The notes: generated by a model from the letters alone, not told the origin. A DNA stretch of 64,000 nucleotides from Eubacterium uniforme (GCF_900167115.1 NZ_FUXZ01000006.1:1-64000), one strand, 5' to 3'. Numbered from the stretch's first letter, positions 45,593 through 55,055 are shown. Made by a program: numbers and translations.

Positions 45593-47695
45593 CTATTTAA
45601 TTACTCCCTTGTATCCGCTCTTTTTAAGTAACTTCTTTATATTCTTTGATTTAACCTTTATATACTTAAGATTCTTACATCCAGCAAATGCACCCTTGCC
45701 AATCTTTTTAACATTCTTTCCAATAACAACAGTTTTAATCTTCTTGTTATTCTTAAAAGCCTTCTTAGCAATTGCTGTAACCTTATACTTAACTCCATTA
45801 ATAGTTAGTTTCGATTTAATACTAACCTTCTTAAGTGATTTCTTCTTAAAACCAATCACAGAAACTTTACCAATACTCTTACCATCTAAACTTCCTGTTT
45901 TTAAAACCTTATATTTATATTTTCCATCCGAAATAATTGTGCCTTTTTTTGCAACATTATTAAATGTTTTATCACCAGCACTAGGCTTAGTACCTTTAAT
46001 CACAAAATCAAAAACAACTTTACCCGTATATTTACCTTTACCTGTAATAACTACTCTTCCCTTACCAGGATCAATGTTGTTTTCATACTTTATATCAACA
46101 TCCATACCTTCCATCAATCCATTTAAATCAACTTCAGGTTTTATCTCTTCGCCGTTATAATTATATGAATCATTCTTAAGTTTTAAATTATATCCTTTAA
46201 TATCATAACTGCTTGTCTTAATAATCTTAACCGTGCTCATATTTACATCATATACATCTTGATAATATAACTTTTCAAAGATAACATATTCAAACTTATT
46301 ATCAGCGTCATCTTTTTCATCAACAATTGCATTAATAATTGAATCATTAGCTACTATAATTAGATTTATATTTTTTATAATAAATTTACCATATGCACTA
46401 AATATCAAATTATGTAACATATATTCTGTTGAATTATTAACCTTATTATCATCTAAATATTCAACCACGAAATCACAATTTGATATATCTATATTATTTG
46501 TTGATATTAAATCTCTACTATTGGTTGTACCATATGGTATAAAAGCTTCACTAATCAAGTGAATATTACTATCTTTAAGCATACATGTTTCATATGAATA
46601 AATCAAAGCAGAAGCCCTATTACTTTTTAAATAAATATCAGATCCTGTTATTTGTATATTAGTGCTATCCAACGTATATGCACTTCCATCTTCTAATGTA
46701 TTCTCAACAACAACCTTACTATTCGAAATGCTTAATTCTTTACCAGATTTCACCATATCAGAAAGATGTAAATCACTTGATTTAATATAAATTTCACCTG
46801 GAGCAGTAATTCCTATACTATTAATCTTTACCCCATCAATTGTAAGATTTTTCCCACTTACTATAGATGCATAATAATCACTTGGATAATACCACTGGTC
46901 ATTTCTAATATCTGTAGTATCTTCCCATTCTAACGATCCATCACCTATTATTTTCAGCGAAATTCCTTCATCCGCTCCAATAATATTTGCTGAATCTTTC
47001 CAGGCCTTAATTATATTCTTTCCCTTAAGAATAATTGTAATACCATAATCTTTAGGCAATACTTCATTTATATCACATATCAAATAATTCTGTTTCAGTT
47101 CAACACAAAAATAAAAACCATCTCCACTGTAATTATTTAACTCCAATGTTCTACTATTATTATCAAACTTTACACCTTTTCGTTGGTTTAAATCAATTAA
47201 TGGTCCATCATAATACTCAGAACAATTTAATTCCGGTTCAATTTTAATGTCTCCACCATATGAAACTGCACAATCAATGTTAAATGTATTACTAGTATTG
47301 TACCTACAATACACCACATAGTAAGTATGTCCAGCAACACAATACATGCTATCTTTATGCTCACTGTCCACCTCTAAATTTCCATACCGAATGCTATCAT
47401 AGTTTCCATTATAATAGTATAAACTAATATATTTCTTATCATCCTGTTGTTCAGTACAGCTTAAATAATAATTAAAATTATAAACACCAGTTTTATCAGG
47501 ACTAAACTTAACAACATAATTATTATTCGTTTTAATTCTAATTTCAAAACCACATTCTTTATTAATCTCCATATCATATGGTCTCTCATAAGAACTTGAT
47601 GCTAATTCAGCATTAACTGGACTTTTACTAGTCATAATACCAATAGCAGCAAATGCCACTAAAACAAAAATTTTTATTTTTCTTAATTCCTTCAT
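45593..47695 (-). CDS. Secreted surface protein of the array (paralogue 3), shortened C-terminus
   Basis: 700 residues, the longest and most divergent member. Signal peptide ends near SPVNAE. Core strands include GISLKIIGDGSLEWED, LTIDGVKINSIG, GEIYIKSSDLHLS and IQITGSDIYLKS. The Ig-like module is YNGEEIKPEVDLNGLMEGM to GKYTGKVVFDF. The C-terminal BspA repeats keep AIAKKAFKNNKKIKTVVIGK, but the last repeat and the KGTFKGVKKTCVIKV segment are missing, so the tail goes straight to KKSGYKGVIK. First gene of a two-gene unit with paralogue 2. Confidence 0.72.
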   Translation of the reverse strand: MKELRKIKIFVLVAFAAIGIMTSKSPVNAELASSSYERPYDMEINKECGFEIRIKTNNNYVVKFSPDKTGVYNFNYYLSCTEQQDDKKYISLYYYNGNYDSIRYGNLEVDSEHKDSMYCVAGHTYYVVYCRYNTSNTFNIDCAVSYGGDIKIEPELNCSEYYDGPLIDLNQRKGVKFDNNSRTLELNNYSGDGFYFCVELKQNYLICDINEVLPKDYGITIILKGKNIIKAWKDSANIIGADEGISLKIIGDGSLEWEDTTDIRNDQWYYPSDYYASIVSGKNLTIDGVKINSIGITAPGEIYIKSSDLHLSDMVKSGKELSISNSKVVVENTLEDGSAYTLDSTNIQITGSDIYLKSNRASALIYSYETCMLKDSNIHLISEAFIPYGTTNSRDLISTNNIDISNCDFVVEYLDDNKVNNSTEYMLHNLIFSAYGKFIIKNINLIIVANDSIINAIVDEKDDADNKFEYVIFEKLYYQDVYDVNMSTVKIIKTSSYDIKGYNLKLKNDSYNYNGEEIKPEVDLNGLMEGMDVDIKYENNIDPGKGRVVITGKGKYTGKVVFDFVIKGTKPSAGDKTFNNVAKKGTIISDGKYKYKVLKTGSLDGKSIGKVSVIGFKKKSLKKVSIKSKLTINGVKYKVTAIAKKAFKNNKKIKTVVIGKNVKKIGKGAFAGCKNLKYIKVKSKNIKKLLKKSGYKGVIK

Positions 47696-47764
47696 ATTTT
47701 TACAACCTTTCTAAAAAAATGCCTTCACTATTTATACACATATCCATTATAATCTGTGACAAAA

Positions 47765-47796
47765 AAACAAGCAACCATATTATGATTACTTGTTTT
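47765..47796 (-). terminator. Terminator of paralogue 4
   Basis: The stem AAACAAG / CTTGTTT has a partly paired interior and, on the minus strand, a T-run of seven. It is unlike the CCCC-type hairpins elsewhere in the array. Confidence 0.6.
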
Positions 47797-47803
47797 ATGT
47801 AAA

Positions 47804-49720
47804 CTATTTGATTATACCTTTAAATCCAGCCTTCTTAATCTTCTTAGCATAAACATTCTTCTTTGCCTTAGGTACCTTAACCACACAAGTCTTCTTCAAA
47901 CTCTTAAATGTACCCTTAACAAACTTCTTAATTTTCTTAGATTTTATCGTAATACTTTTAAGTTTCTTACAACCAACAAATGCTCCCTTACTAATCTTAG
48001 ATACATTCTTACCAATCACAATAGACTTAAGCTTCTTACCATTCTTAAAAGCCTTCTTACCAATGGCAGTTACTTTATACTTAACGCCATTAATTGTTAG
48101 TATCGATTTGATACTAACTTTCTTTAAAGACTTTTTCTTAAGTCCAACTACTGTTACTTTTCCAACATTTTTACCATCTAATGTACCTTCTTTAGTAACT
48201 TTATAAATAAGCTTTCCATCATTAAACTTACTACCAACCTTTAGTCCGTGAACACCATCATATGAACCATTAGCATCTTTTCCAGCAACAATATCAAATG
48301 TTACTTCCTTAGTACCAAAGAATACACCTAAACCTTTTATTATTACCTTAGCTTTACCAGCTTTTACATTATCAGCATATGTATAAGAGAAGTCCACGCC
48401 TTCCTTTAAGCCATCAATAGTAACCTTAGGTGTTTTAGCTGTACCATCATATTTATATTCAGTCTTATCAAGGTTAACCTTTGCATTTGCTATATCGATT
48501 TTATCACCTTTTAAAACAGAAACACCTTTATCCTGAACGCCCCCACTAACTAATGATCTAAACGTACCGAGTTCAGATGTAATTCTAGAATCACCAGTTA
48601 TAATTATTGTTCCACCTGTAAGTTTCATCTCACCAATAGAATAGAATGTATCTCGATCCCAAAATTCTTCAATCTGTCTAGCGCCATTTTCAAACTCATA
48701 ATCAACTCTAATAACGCCACCTGACATTTCAATATATGTTGCTAAAAGAATAGAACCAAATCCACTATTACATCTATCTGTGCATTTCTTTACATTTAAT
48801 TCACCTGACTTAAAAACGATACTTCCATATGGCACCCACCAAGAATATGTATCCACTAAATTGCCCCATTCTTCTTCGACATTAATAGTCGGACCATCAA
48901 AAACAACATCACATAATCCTGATATTAAGCAACGACCATACTCCTCATACTTAGACTCTTTATTTATATTATCAAACTTAATATTTAAAACACCATCACC
49001 TATAAATTTAACTTTTACATTTAAATATGCATATATCGCCCATGTGTCTTCAGGATTACTTAAAGTAATACTGTTTTCTCCTGTAAGTTTAATATTTACA
49101 ACATTCTTTCCATCTACATCATCAGGATCTGCAGAAAAATAGAGTGCGTTCATCATAATATTAAGAGTTTTAGTTCCATGAAAATTATCAAGTTCTAAAG
49201 TCCTAGCCTTTTCATCAAAGTATATTCCTTCCATATCCAAATTATGATGTCCTGTAGAACTATATATAGTGTTTCCCTCAGCAGAAATAGAAGTTTCAAA
49301 TTCTGACTCATCAATTGTTCTTGAATATAGTTTGATCCATACTTTTCCTCCTACAGCATATTTTTCATTAGCAACCTTACTTATCTTTAAATAATATTTC
49401 TTTGACTCTTTTAAATATACATGATGTGGAGTTTCTTTACTTGAACTTCTAATGAATTCAATTACTTCATCTTTATCATTATACAATGTTGCACAAGCAT
49501 CTTTATCAGTATCATATTTCAAATAAAAAGCATATACAGCTGTTTCCTTTGGAGTAATCAAATATGTAGTTTCCTCGGTAATATCTTCTATATCATTCAT
49601 GCCATCAAGTATCTTTGAATACTTCATTTCAGCATGAACGTTTTTCATTGAGCCCAATTCAAAAAGACCAACTAAGCATAACAACATAAACAATTTACAA
49701 ATTATATTTTTTGCTTTCAT
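47804..49720 (-). CDS. Secreted surface protein of the array (paralogue 4)
   Basis: 638 residues. MKAKNIICKLFMLLCLVGLF signal peptide ending near KNVHAE. First domain with a TAVYAFYLKYDTDKDACATLYND pattern, then the beta-helix-like core (VKFIGDGVLNIKF, VVFDGPTINVEE, SIVFKSGELNV, MSGGVIRVDY, KLTGGTIIITG). An Ig-like module (YKYDGTAKTPKVTIDG to GLGVFFGTKEVTF) covers about 440-500, and the BspA-type lysine-rich C-terminus follows. AAGGAG precedes the start. 16 bases separate it from the stop of paralogue 5, so the two may be cotranscribed. Confidence 0.75.
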   Translation of the reverse strand: MKAKNIICKLFMLLCLVGLFELGSMKNVHAEMKYSKILDGMNDIEDITEETTYLITPKETAVYAFYLKYDTDKDACATLYNDKDEVIEFIRSSSKETPHHVYLKESKKYYLKISKVANEKYAVGGKVWIKLYSRTIDESEFETSISAEGNTIYSSTGHHNLDMEGIYFDEKARTLELDNFHGTKTLNIMMNALYFSADPDDVDGKNVVNIKLTGENSITLSNPEDTWAIYAYLNVKVKFIGDGVLNIKFDNINKESKYEEYGRCLISGLCDVVFDGPTINVEEEWGNLVDTYSWWVPYGSIVFKSGELNVKKCTDRCNSGFGSILLATYIEMSGGVIRVDYEFENGARQIEEFWDRDTFYSIGEMKLTGGTIIITGDSRITSELGTFRSLVSGGVQDKGVSVLKGDKIDIANAKVNLDKTEYKYDGTAKTPKVTIDGLKEGVDFSYTYADNVKAGKAKVIIKGLGVFFGTKEVTFDIVAGKDANGSYDGVHGLKVGSKFNDGKLIYKVTKEGTLDGKNVGKVTVVGLKKKSLKKVSIKSILTINGVKYKVTAIGKKAFKNGKKLKSIVIGKNVSKISKGAFVGCKKLKSITIKSKKIKKFVKGTFKSLKKTCVVKVPKAKKNVYAKKIKKAGFKGIIK

Positions 49721-49736
49721 CTTAAACTCCTTATAT

Positions 49737-51647
49737 CTACTTAACTATACCCTTAAATCCTGCCTTTAATATCTTCTTAGCATAAGACTTCTTCTTTGCC
49801 TTTGGTACCTTAATTACACAAGTTTTCTTAACGCTCTTAAATGTACCCTTAGTAAATTTCTTTATTTTCTTAGATTTTATTATAATACTCTTAAGTTTCT
49901 TACAACCAATGAATGCCCCTTTACCGATTTTTGACACATTCTTACCAATCACTATACTCTTAAGTTTCTTACCATTTTTTAAAGCCTTCTTACTAATTGC
50001 AGTCACCTTATACTTAACACCATTAACAGTAAGTATTGATTTGATACTAACTTTCTTTAATAATCTCTTATTAAGACTAGTAACTGTTACTTCACCTGTA
50101 ACTTTTGCATCTAAAGTTCCTTCCTTAGTAACCTTATAAGTAAAGATACCATCAGTTATCTTACTTCCAGCCTTAGCGCCATGATAACCATCATAAGATC
50201 CATTTTTATCCATACCTTCAGTAATCTTAAATGTAACAGTCTTGCTACCAGTAAATACACCTAATCCTGTAACAATAACTTTAGCAGTACCAACCTTTAC
50301 ATTGTTTTCATATATAACCTTAAAATGCTTACCTTCCTTCAAACCATATATAGTAACCTTAGGTTCTTTAGCCATACCGTCATATTTATATTCAGTATTT
50401 TCAAGTTCAACATCCAACTTTGAAACATCTAGCTTATTTCCTTTTATTACCATATTTTTTTCTTCATCACTTATACCATCAGCTGATGATATAGGATTTA
50501 ATTTAGCTAAAACTTTTTCATCTCCCATAACAATAATATTACCACCTGTAATATTTATATCACTAATAGAGTGAATAGTTTCATAAATATGACTTGGCAT
50601 AACATCATTCTTTCTAACGTAATTTACAATAATGCTACCACCTGACATTTTAAAATATCCAGTTTCAAAAATAGAATAAAAATAATCCTTATCTTCATTT
50701 TCAAACTTGCTAACGACAATAGAACCTGACTTGATTTCTAACTTACCATATGGTCCTTTTTCCCCATATGTAGAAATAACAGGTCCAAAAGCCTTTTCAA
50801 TATTTATAGTAGGTCCATCAATAACTACACTACTTTTTTCTGTCTTCAAAAAGAGACTTGCATCATCCACTGATTTATTCTTTCCATTAAATTTAATATT
50901 TAATGTTCCATCACCTATTATATTTACATTGCCACACCAATATATTGTAAATAAAGTTGCTGCAGTTTTATCATACTCAACAGTATTATTTCCAGATATT
51001 TTTATATTAAATTTTGGTAAATATGGCCAATCCTTTTCATCCGCCAAACTACCCATAAAAGAATTGATAATAAACTCATCACTACCTTTGTAATTATTTA
51101 ATTCCAAGGTATGCGTATCTTTATCGTATGTTACACCTTGTATATTTGCTTTAATAATATTAGTATCTTTTTCCCTATTCAAATAAACGTCACATGTATC
51201 AGGATATTCACACTCTCCCATCCATCTCTTTTCTATACATACCTTAGCGTCAAGTGAATCACAAGAAACTTCTTTTTTTACCACAAAGTAATAAATCTTA
51301 CCACTTTTTAAATAAACCTTTTGCCCCTCTTGGTTCTCATCATAATGAGCACTCGCTATGAACTCCTTGTCACTATTGTATACTGTAGCAAATGCTGTAT
51401 ATACCGTTCTACCATCTATTAATTTCTTAGTATCACATATAAGTTTAAATTCATAGAGTCCATCCTCATCTGGCAAAACCTTATATATCATTTGCTCCTT
51501 AGCTCTTACAGTAATGGTATCGCCATATGATTTATAATCTCTGGTCTGCCATTCCTCAGCATATGTCTTAGTACCTGCTCCTACCTCAAATAATCCAAAC
51601 AAGCACAAAAACATAACAATCTTGCATATTAATTCCTTCAATTTCAT
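49737..51647 (-). CDS. Secreted surface protein of the array (paralogue 5)
   Basis: 636 residues from ATG 51647 after AGGAGGTTTACT; a start ten codons earlier precedes that ribosome site. The signal peptide ends near KTYAEE. Same order as paralogues 1, 4 and 6: first beta domain, beta-helix-like core (VNIIGDGTLNIKF, VVIDGPTINIEK, GKLEIKSGSIVVS, MSGGSIIVNY, ITGGNIIVMG), Ig-like module (YKYDGMAKEPKVTIYG to GLGVFTGSKTVTF), BspA-type C-terminus. Its promoter region and first 20 codons are nearly identical to those of paralogue 6. Confidence 0.75.
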   Translation of the reverse strand: MKLKELICKIVMFLCLFGLFEVGAGTKTYAEEWQTRDYKSYGDTITVRAKEQMIYKVLPDEDGLYEFKLICDTKKLIDGRTVYTAFATVYNSDKEFIASAHYDENQEGQKVYLKSGKIYYFVVKKEVSCDSLDAKVCIEKRWMGECEYPDTCDVYLNREKDTNIIKANIQGVTYDKDTHTLELNNYKGSDEFIINSFMGSLADEKDWPYLPKFNIKISGNNTVEYDKTAATLFTIYWCGNVNIIGDGTLNIKFNGKNKSVDDASLFLKTEKSSVVIDGPTINIEKAFGPVISTYGEKGPYGKLEIKSGSIVVSKFENEDKDYFYSIFETGYFKMSGGSIIVNYVRKNDVMPSHIYETIHSISDINITGGNIIVMGDEKVLAKLNPISSADGISDEEKNMVIKGNKLDVSKLDVELENTEYKYDGMAKEPKVTIYGLKEGKHFKVIYENNVKVGTAKVIVTGLGVFTGSKTVTFKITEGMDKNGSYDGYHGAKAGSKITDGIFTYKVTKEGTLDAKVTGEVTVTSLNKRLLKKVSIKSILTVNGVKYKVTAISKKALKNGKKLKSIVIGKNVSKIGKGAFIGCKKLKSIIIKSKKIKKFTKGTFKSVKKTCVIKVPKAKKKSYAKKILKAGFKGIVK

Positions 51648-51764
51648 AGTAAACCTCCTATATTTTTCCTCAAACAACCTAATTATACCACATTTTTTTT
51701 ACCTACTATCAAATATTTATATAATTATATCTTATTTTAATCTGATTAGTATTTTTGCCAAAAA

Positions 51765-51833
51765 AATATTTCCTTTGTTTTATCGGTCTTAGCTAGTGTA
51801 GTAGCCTACTACATATGCAAATGGCTTGACTGA
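51765..51833 (+). pseudogene. Decayed copy of the small hydrophobic toxin-like peptide gene
   Basis: An open frame without a start codon encodes NISFVLSVLASVVAYYICKWLD before TGA at 51831-51833, in two parts closely matching the intact peptide at 55165-55242. The upstream word TTGCCAAAAAAATATTT, found about 75 bases before the intact gene, is joined here directly to the coding part. A deletion has therefore removed the promoter, ribosome site and first codons. The downstream hairpin and antisense promoter remain. Confidence 0.65.
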
Positions 51834-51880
51834 TAACTCATGGTAGCATATTAGGTTATGTTCTTCCTATCAAAAAGAAC

Positions 51881-51911
51881 AACCCCTCTCAGATTCGTTC
51901 TGAGAGGGGTT
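51881..51911. terminator. Terminator hairpin of the decayed toxin-like cassette
   Basis: A perfect 13-bp stem AACCCCTCTCAGA / TCTGAGAGGGGTT with loop TTCGT, followed by TCTTTTG on the plus strand and TGTTCTTTTT on the minus strand. Confidence 0.8.
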
Positions 51912-51958
51912 CTTTTGTTAAACATGACTTTAACAATCTTATTTCCTTTGTTAATCAA

Positions 51959-51987
51959 AGTATAATCCCAATTCTATCTTTTGTCAA
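51959..51987 (-). promoter_or_regulatory. Antisense promoter of the decayed toxin-like cassette
   Basis: Minus strand TTGACA (51982-51987), 17 bases, TATACT (51959-51964). It lies directly after the stop of paralogue 6 and points into the hairpin at 51881-51911. The sequence around it (GATTGGGATTATACT-type) matches the promoter at 55363-55391. Confidence 0.7.
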
Positions 51988-53907
51988 CTACTCAACTATT
52001 CCTTTAAATCCAGCCTTCTTAATCTTCTTTACATAAGCCTTCTTCATTGCCTTTGGAACCTTAATCACGCAAGTTTTCTTCAACCCTTTAAAAGCTCCTT
52101 TAACAAACTTCTTAATCTTCTTTGACTTTATCTTGATACTCTTAAGTTTCTTGCAACCAGCAAATGCTCTCTTACCAATCTTAGCTACATTTTTACCAAT
52201 CACAATACTCTTAAGCTTCTTACCCTTCTTAAAAGCCTTCTTACCTATAGCAGTTACCTTATACTTAACACCACCATAATTAACACTAGTCTTAACGGCA
52301 ACTTTCTTTAAAGTCTTCTTCTTAAGTCCAATAACTGTTACTTTACCAGCTGTCTTCCCATCCAATGTGCCTTCCTTAGTAACCTTATAAATAAGTTTAC
52401 CATCAGTAAATGTACTACCAAACTTTAATCCATGAATACCATCGTATGTTTCCGTATCACCTACTTTAATATTCTCTTCACCTGAGATTTTAAATCTAAA
52501 TGTCTTACTTCCCCAGAAGTGTCCTCTACCTTTGACAATTACCTTAGCTATTCCAACATTAACATTATCCACATAAGAAACAATATAATCCTTACCTTCT
52601 TCTAATCCATTGACTATTACCTTTGGTGTTTTCGCTTTACCATCAAACTTGTATGAATATTTTTCAAGTTTCATCTTCACATCCTGAATTTTTATTCTTG
52701 CACCAATTAATATTGCATTCTTTGTTTTTTCATTCATCTTAGCAAATGAATCTAAAACTTTAACTTTCGGTATTGTTTTTGCATCTCCAGTAATAATAAT
52801 ATTTCCACCCGTAACATTCATCTCACCAGTAATACAAAACATTCCATGAGTTTTCTTAGGCTCCAAAGAACCATTTACTACATAATTAATTCTTATAAAA
52901 CCGCCCGACATATCCATAGCACCTGCCTCAAAAGCAGATAATAAAAATTCATTAGAATTCACAAAATTATTAATAATAATTGATCCTGATTTAAATGTAA
53001 ATTTGCCAATCATGTTATTCGTGTCACAAGTTACGATTAAAGCGCTATTAATTTTATCAGTAATTATCGTAGGCCCATCAAAGATTATATTGCAACCATG
53101 TCCGTCTATAAATTTATTTCTCCAAGTATCTTTAAGATTAAATTTACAGTTTACTGTTCCATCACCTATTACATTAAAATTACCATGCCCACAAATATTA
53201 AAAATACTATCCAAGCCCGGATTTGAATAAATAGTATTATTTCCAGTAATCTTAATAGTAAAATTTAAGAAATTTGGATCATCCTTTTCATCAACTTCAA
53301 AATCATATGGCGAACTAATACTTATATCACCTTCACCAGTATAGTTGTTTAATTCCAAGACATGTTTCTTAGGATTATAACTTATTCCCTCAAAACGACG
53401 ATATCCATTTGAAATATCATAACCTTGGACTTCAACCGTAACATCCGTATATTCTTTTAATTTTACATCTTTTAAATATGATATCTTAATTTTTCCACCA
53501 AATCCTTCAATTCCTGTTCTACCTGCGTAATTACTTCTCTCTAGAACAACATAATAAGTCTTACCCTTACTTAAATAAAACTCATTTCCAGCTTCATCAA
53601 CATCATTTCGATCAACTATAGTACCTATATACTTCTTATCGCTATTATATAAAGTTCCATATGATGAATAATATGAAGGATCAGGTCCAAACCCACAATC
53701 TAATGCAACATTATAAACACCAGATTTTTTAGGTACAACCTTATATATAATCTTTTCATCGCCCTTATATTCAACCCATGTTCCAAAAGATGTAAAATTA
53801 ACAATCTTCTCTTCAGCTGCATAAACCTTAGTATTTATTCCTACCTCAAATAAACCAACCAAGCACAAAATCATAACGATCTTGCATATTAATTCCTTCA
53901 ACTTCAT
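51988..53907 (-). CDS. Secreted surface protein of the array (paralogue 6)
   Basis: 639 residues from ATG 53907 after AGGAGGTTTACT; an earlier in-frame start is nine codons upstream. Signal peptide ends near KVYAAE. Core strands: FNVIGDGTVNCKF, IIFDGPTIITDK, GKFTFKSGSIIIN, MSGGFIRINY and VTGGNIIITG. Ig-like module YKFDGKAKTPKVIVNG to GRGHFWGSKTFRF. BspA-type lysine-rich end KKAGFKGIVE. First member of the array in transcription direction. A type I toxin-like cassette is wedged between its 3' end and paralogue 5. Confidence 0.75.
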   Translation of the reverse strand: MKLKELICKIVMILCLVGLFEVGINTKVYAAEEKIVNFTSFGTWVEYKGDEKIIYKVVPKKSGVYNVALDCGFGPDPSYYSSYGTLYNSDKKYIGTIVDRNDVDEAGNEFYLSKGKTYYVVLERSNYAGRTGIEGFGGKIKISYLKDVKLKEYTDVTVEVQGYDISNGYRRFEGISYNPKKHVLELNNYTGEGDISISSPYDFEVDEKDDPNFLNFTIKITGNNTIYSNPGLDSIFNICGHGNFNVIGDGTVNCKFNLKDTWRNKFIDGHGCNIIFDGPTIITDKINSALIVTCDTNNMIGKFTFKSGSIIINNFVNSNEFLLSAFEAGAMDMSGGFIRINYVVNGSLEPKKTHGMFCITGEMNVTGGNIIITGDAKTIPKVKVLDSFAKMNEKTKNAILIGARIKIQDVKMKLEKYSYKFDGKAKTPKVIVNGLEEGKDYIVSYVDNVNVGIAKVIVKGRGHFWGSKTFRFKISGEENIKVGDTETYDGIHGLKFGSTFTDGKLIYKVTKEGTLDGKTAGKVTVIGLKKKTLKKVAVKTSVNYGGVKYKVTAIGKKAFKKGKKLKSIVIGKNVAKIGKRAFAGCKKLKSIKIKSKKIKKFVKGAFKGLKKTCVIKVPKAMKKAYVKKIKKAGFKGIVE

Positions 53908-53970
53908 AGTAAACCTCCTATATTTTTTCCTCAAACAACCTAATTATACCACATTTCCAATATAAAATAA

Positions 53971-53999
53971 CCCCTCAGAGCTGCAACCACTCTGAGGGG
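53971..53999. terminator. Hairpin of the CCCCTCAGAG family upstream of paralogue 6
   Basis: A perfect 10-bp stem CCCCTCAGAG / CTCTGAGGGG, loop of nine, between the abiEii remnant and the array. Probably terminates the abiE transcript. Confidence 0.7.
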
Positions 54000-54011
54000 T
54001 CATTTTTAATC

Positions 54012-54116
54012 TCAGTCAACATCATTAAAATATCTACCATCAACGATTATTTCTAATAAACTATTTTCTTTCGCTAATTTTTTTATCTTCCCCTTAATTT
54101 GTGCTTCTGTAAGCAT
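54012..54116 (-). pseudogene. Remnant of the AbiEii toxin gene (34 codons)
   Basis: An ATG at 54116, three bases after the abiEi stop, opens MLTEAQIKGKIKKLAKEN, the typical start of AbiEii nucleotidyltransferase toxins. After about 18 residues the match ends. A short SLLEIIVDGRYFNDVD tail reaches TGA at 54012-54014. The nucleotidyltransferase core (GGxxL, DxD) is lacking. Likely an internal deletion that joined the first and last codons of the toxin gene, disarming the pair. Confidence 0.6.
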
Positions 54117-54119
54117 TAC

Positions 54120-54704
54120 CTATAATAAAACCTCCATTATTTCTCTTATTTTCTTCTCCACATGAAATAATTTTGCATACCCAACCAATCTATTTAAATT
54201 TTTTTCTTTACTAACAACATAATACTTAATTGCTGTTTGATAGTCCTGTATTTCAAATCTATTTTTAGAACGAACCAGATCGCATATTGTTCTTTCTAAA
54301 TCATATATAGGTATCTTATGACCGTATGAATTAACCACATACTCTTTACCAATATCCAGCAAATCCTTCTTCACTGTAAATACTTTTATACCATCAGCAA
54401 TTAATCTCGATGTTCCATAACCGGTATATATTGTAATTATAGGCTGCATAGGTTCCCTATCTATCAAGCCATGATAATACAATGACTCATCATGAGACAA
54501 AACTCCCTGCGGGCATCTTAAAAAAAGTATATATTCTTCATCCATCCAAGTTTCCGGAGATACATATATTCCATGTGCAACTTTTGTATAATTGTTTTCA
54601 TCAATAAACTTATACAAATCATATTTTGATATTCCCGCTTTCATTACATCCTTTGTTAAAAGCGTCCCTGTTTTATCAATTATTTTTTCTATTGATTTCA
54701 TCAT
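54120..54704 (-). CDS. AbiEi-type antitoxin (type IV toxin-antitoxin, orphaned)
   Basis: About 194 residues from the ATG at 54704; ATG 54701 is an alternative. N-terminal winged helix (GTLLTKDVMKAGISKYDLYKFIDENN), then TKVAHGIYVSP, VLSHDESLYYHGLIDR and the C-terminal DLERTICDLVRSKN region. This is the AbiEi/type IV antitoxin layout. AbiEi represses its own promoter and counters the AbiEii nucleotidyltransferase. The toxin gene is reduced to a stub, so this is an orphan antitoxin; it could still protect against related toxins or act as a regulator. Confidence 0.85.
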   Translation of the reverse strand: MMKSIEKIIDKTGTLLTKDVMKAGISKYDLYKFIDENNYTKVAHGIYVSPETWMDEEYILFLRCPQGVLSHDESLYYHGLIDREPMQPIITIYTGYGTSRLIADGIKVFTVKKDLLDIGKEYVVNSYGHKIPIYDLERTICDLVRSKNRFEIQDYQTAIKYYVVSKEKNLNRLVGYAKLFHVEKKIREIMEVLL

Positions 54705-54714
54705 CAATCACCAA

Positions 54715-54752
54715 CTTTCGTGCTAATCTTATTAACTATATTAGCGCAAAAG
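54715..54752. promoter_or_regulatory. Imperfect inverted repeat at the abiE promoter
   Basis: CTTTCGTGCTAAT (54715-54727) and ATTAGCGCAAAAG (54740-54752) are inverted copies with two mismatches, centred just upstream of abiEi. AbiEi proteins bind such repeats for negative autoregulation. A further GCGCAAAAGT word is at 54911-54920 and a GGCGCAAG variant near 54805. Confidence 0.6.
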
Positions 54753-54955
54753 TTTGTATACATTCAACTTTTTTCCATTTATTTACCTCCTATTTTTATA
54801 AAATGGCGCAAGAAAAGCACCCACTTATAGTAGGTGCACATAAACCACATATATAAAAACAGGTATAAAAAATCAAATTTATCGCTTCAACTAAACTATA
54901 TACCAATCTTGCGCAAAAGTCAATATATTATTTTCACCTTATATATAAATAACAA
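54753..54955. other. Intergenic stretch upstream of abiE
   Basis: AT-rich, no coding frame supported. Contains a hairpin at 54817-54837 (GCACCCACT-TAT-AGTAGGTGC, one mismatch) and the extra GCGCAAAAGT words noted under the abiE operator, perhaps a relic of a second copy of that promoter. Confidence 0.4.
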
Positions 54956-55055
54956 CCCCCTTAGCCGCAATCTAAGGGGGAATTTTGATACATATGCATC
55001 ATATAATTCATTCCTTTATAATCCAAATTGTACTTCCAATCCTATATTTTGTCAA
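54956..55055 (-). repeat. Decayed toxin-like cassette: hairpin plus antisense promoter, peptide lost
   Basis: The hairpin CCCCCTTAG / CTAAGGGGG (54956-54980) is followed at 55027-55055 by a minus-strand promoter TTGACA (55050-55055), 17 bases, TACAAT (55027-55032). This is the same order and spacing pattern as in the intact cassette at 55165-55391, but no KWLD peptide frame precedes the hairpin. Confidence 0.6.

Noticed and set aside
45609-46160. 183-codon plus-strand open frame inside paralogue 3
   Set aside because: It is the antisense shadow of the lysine-rich C-terminus (Phe/Leu-rich translation) with no ribosome site. Similar frames occur opposite the other paralogues.
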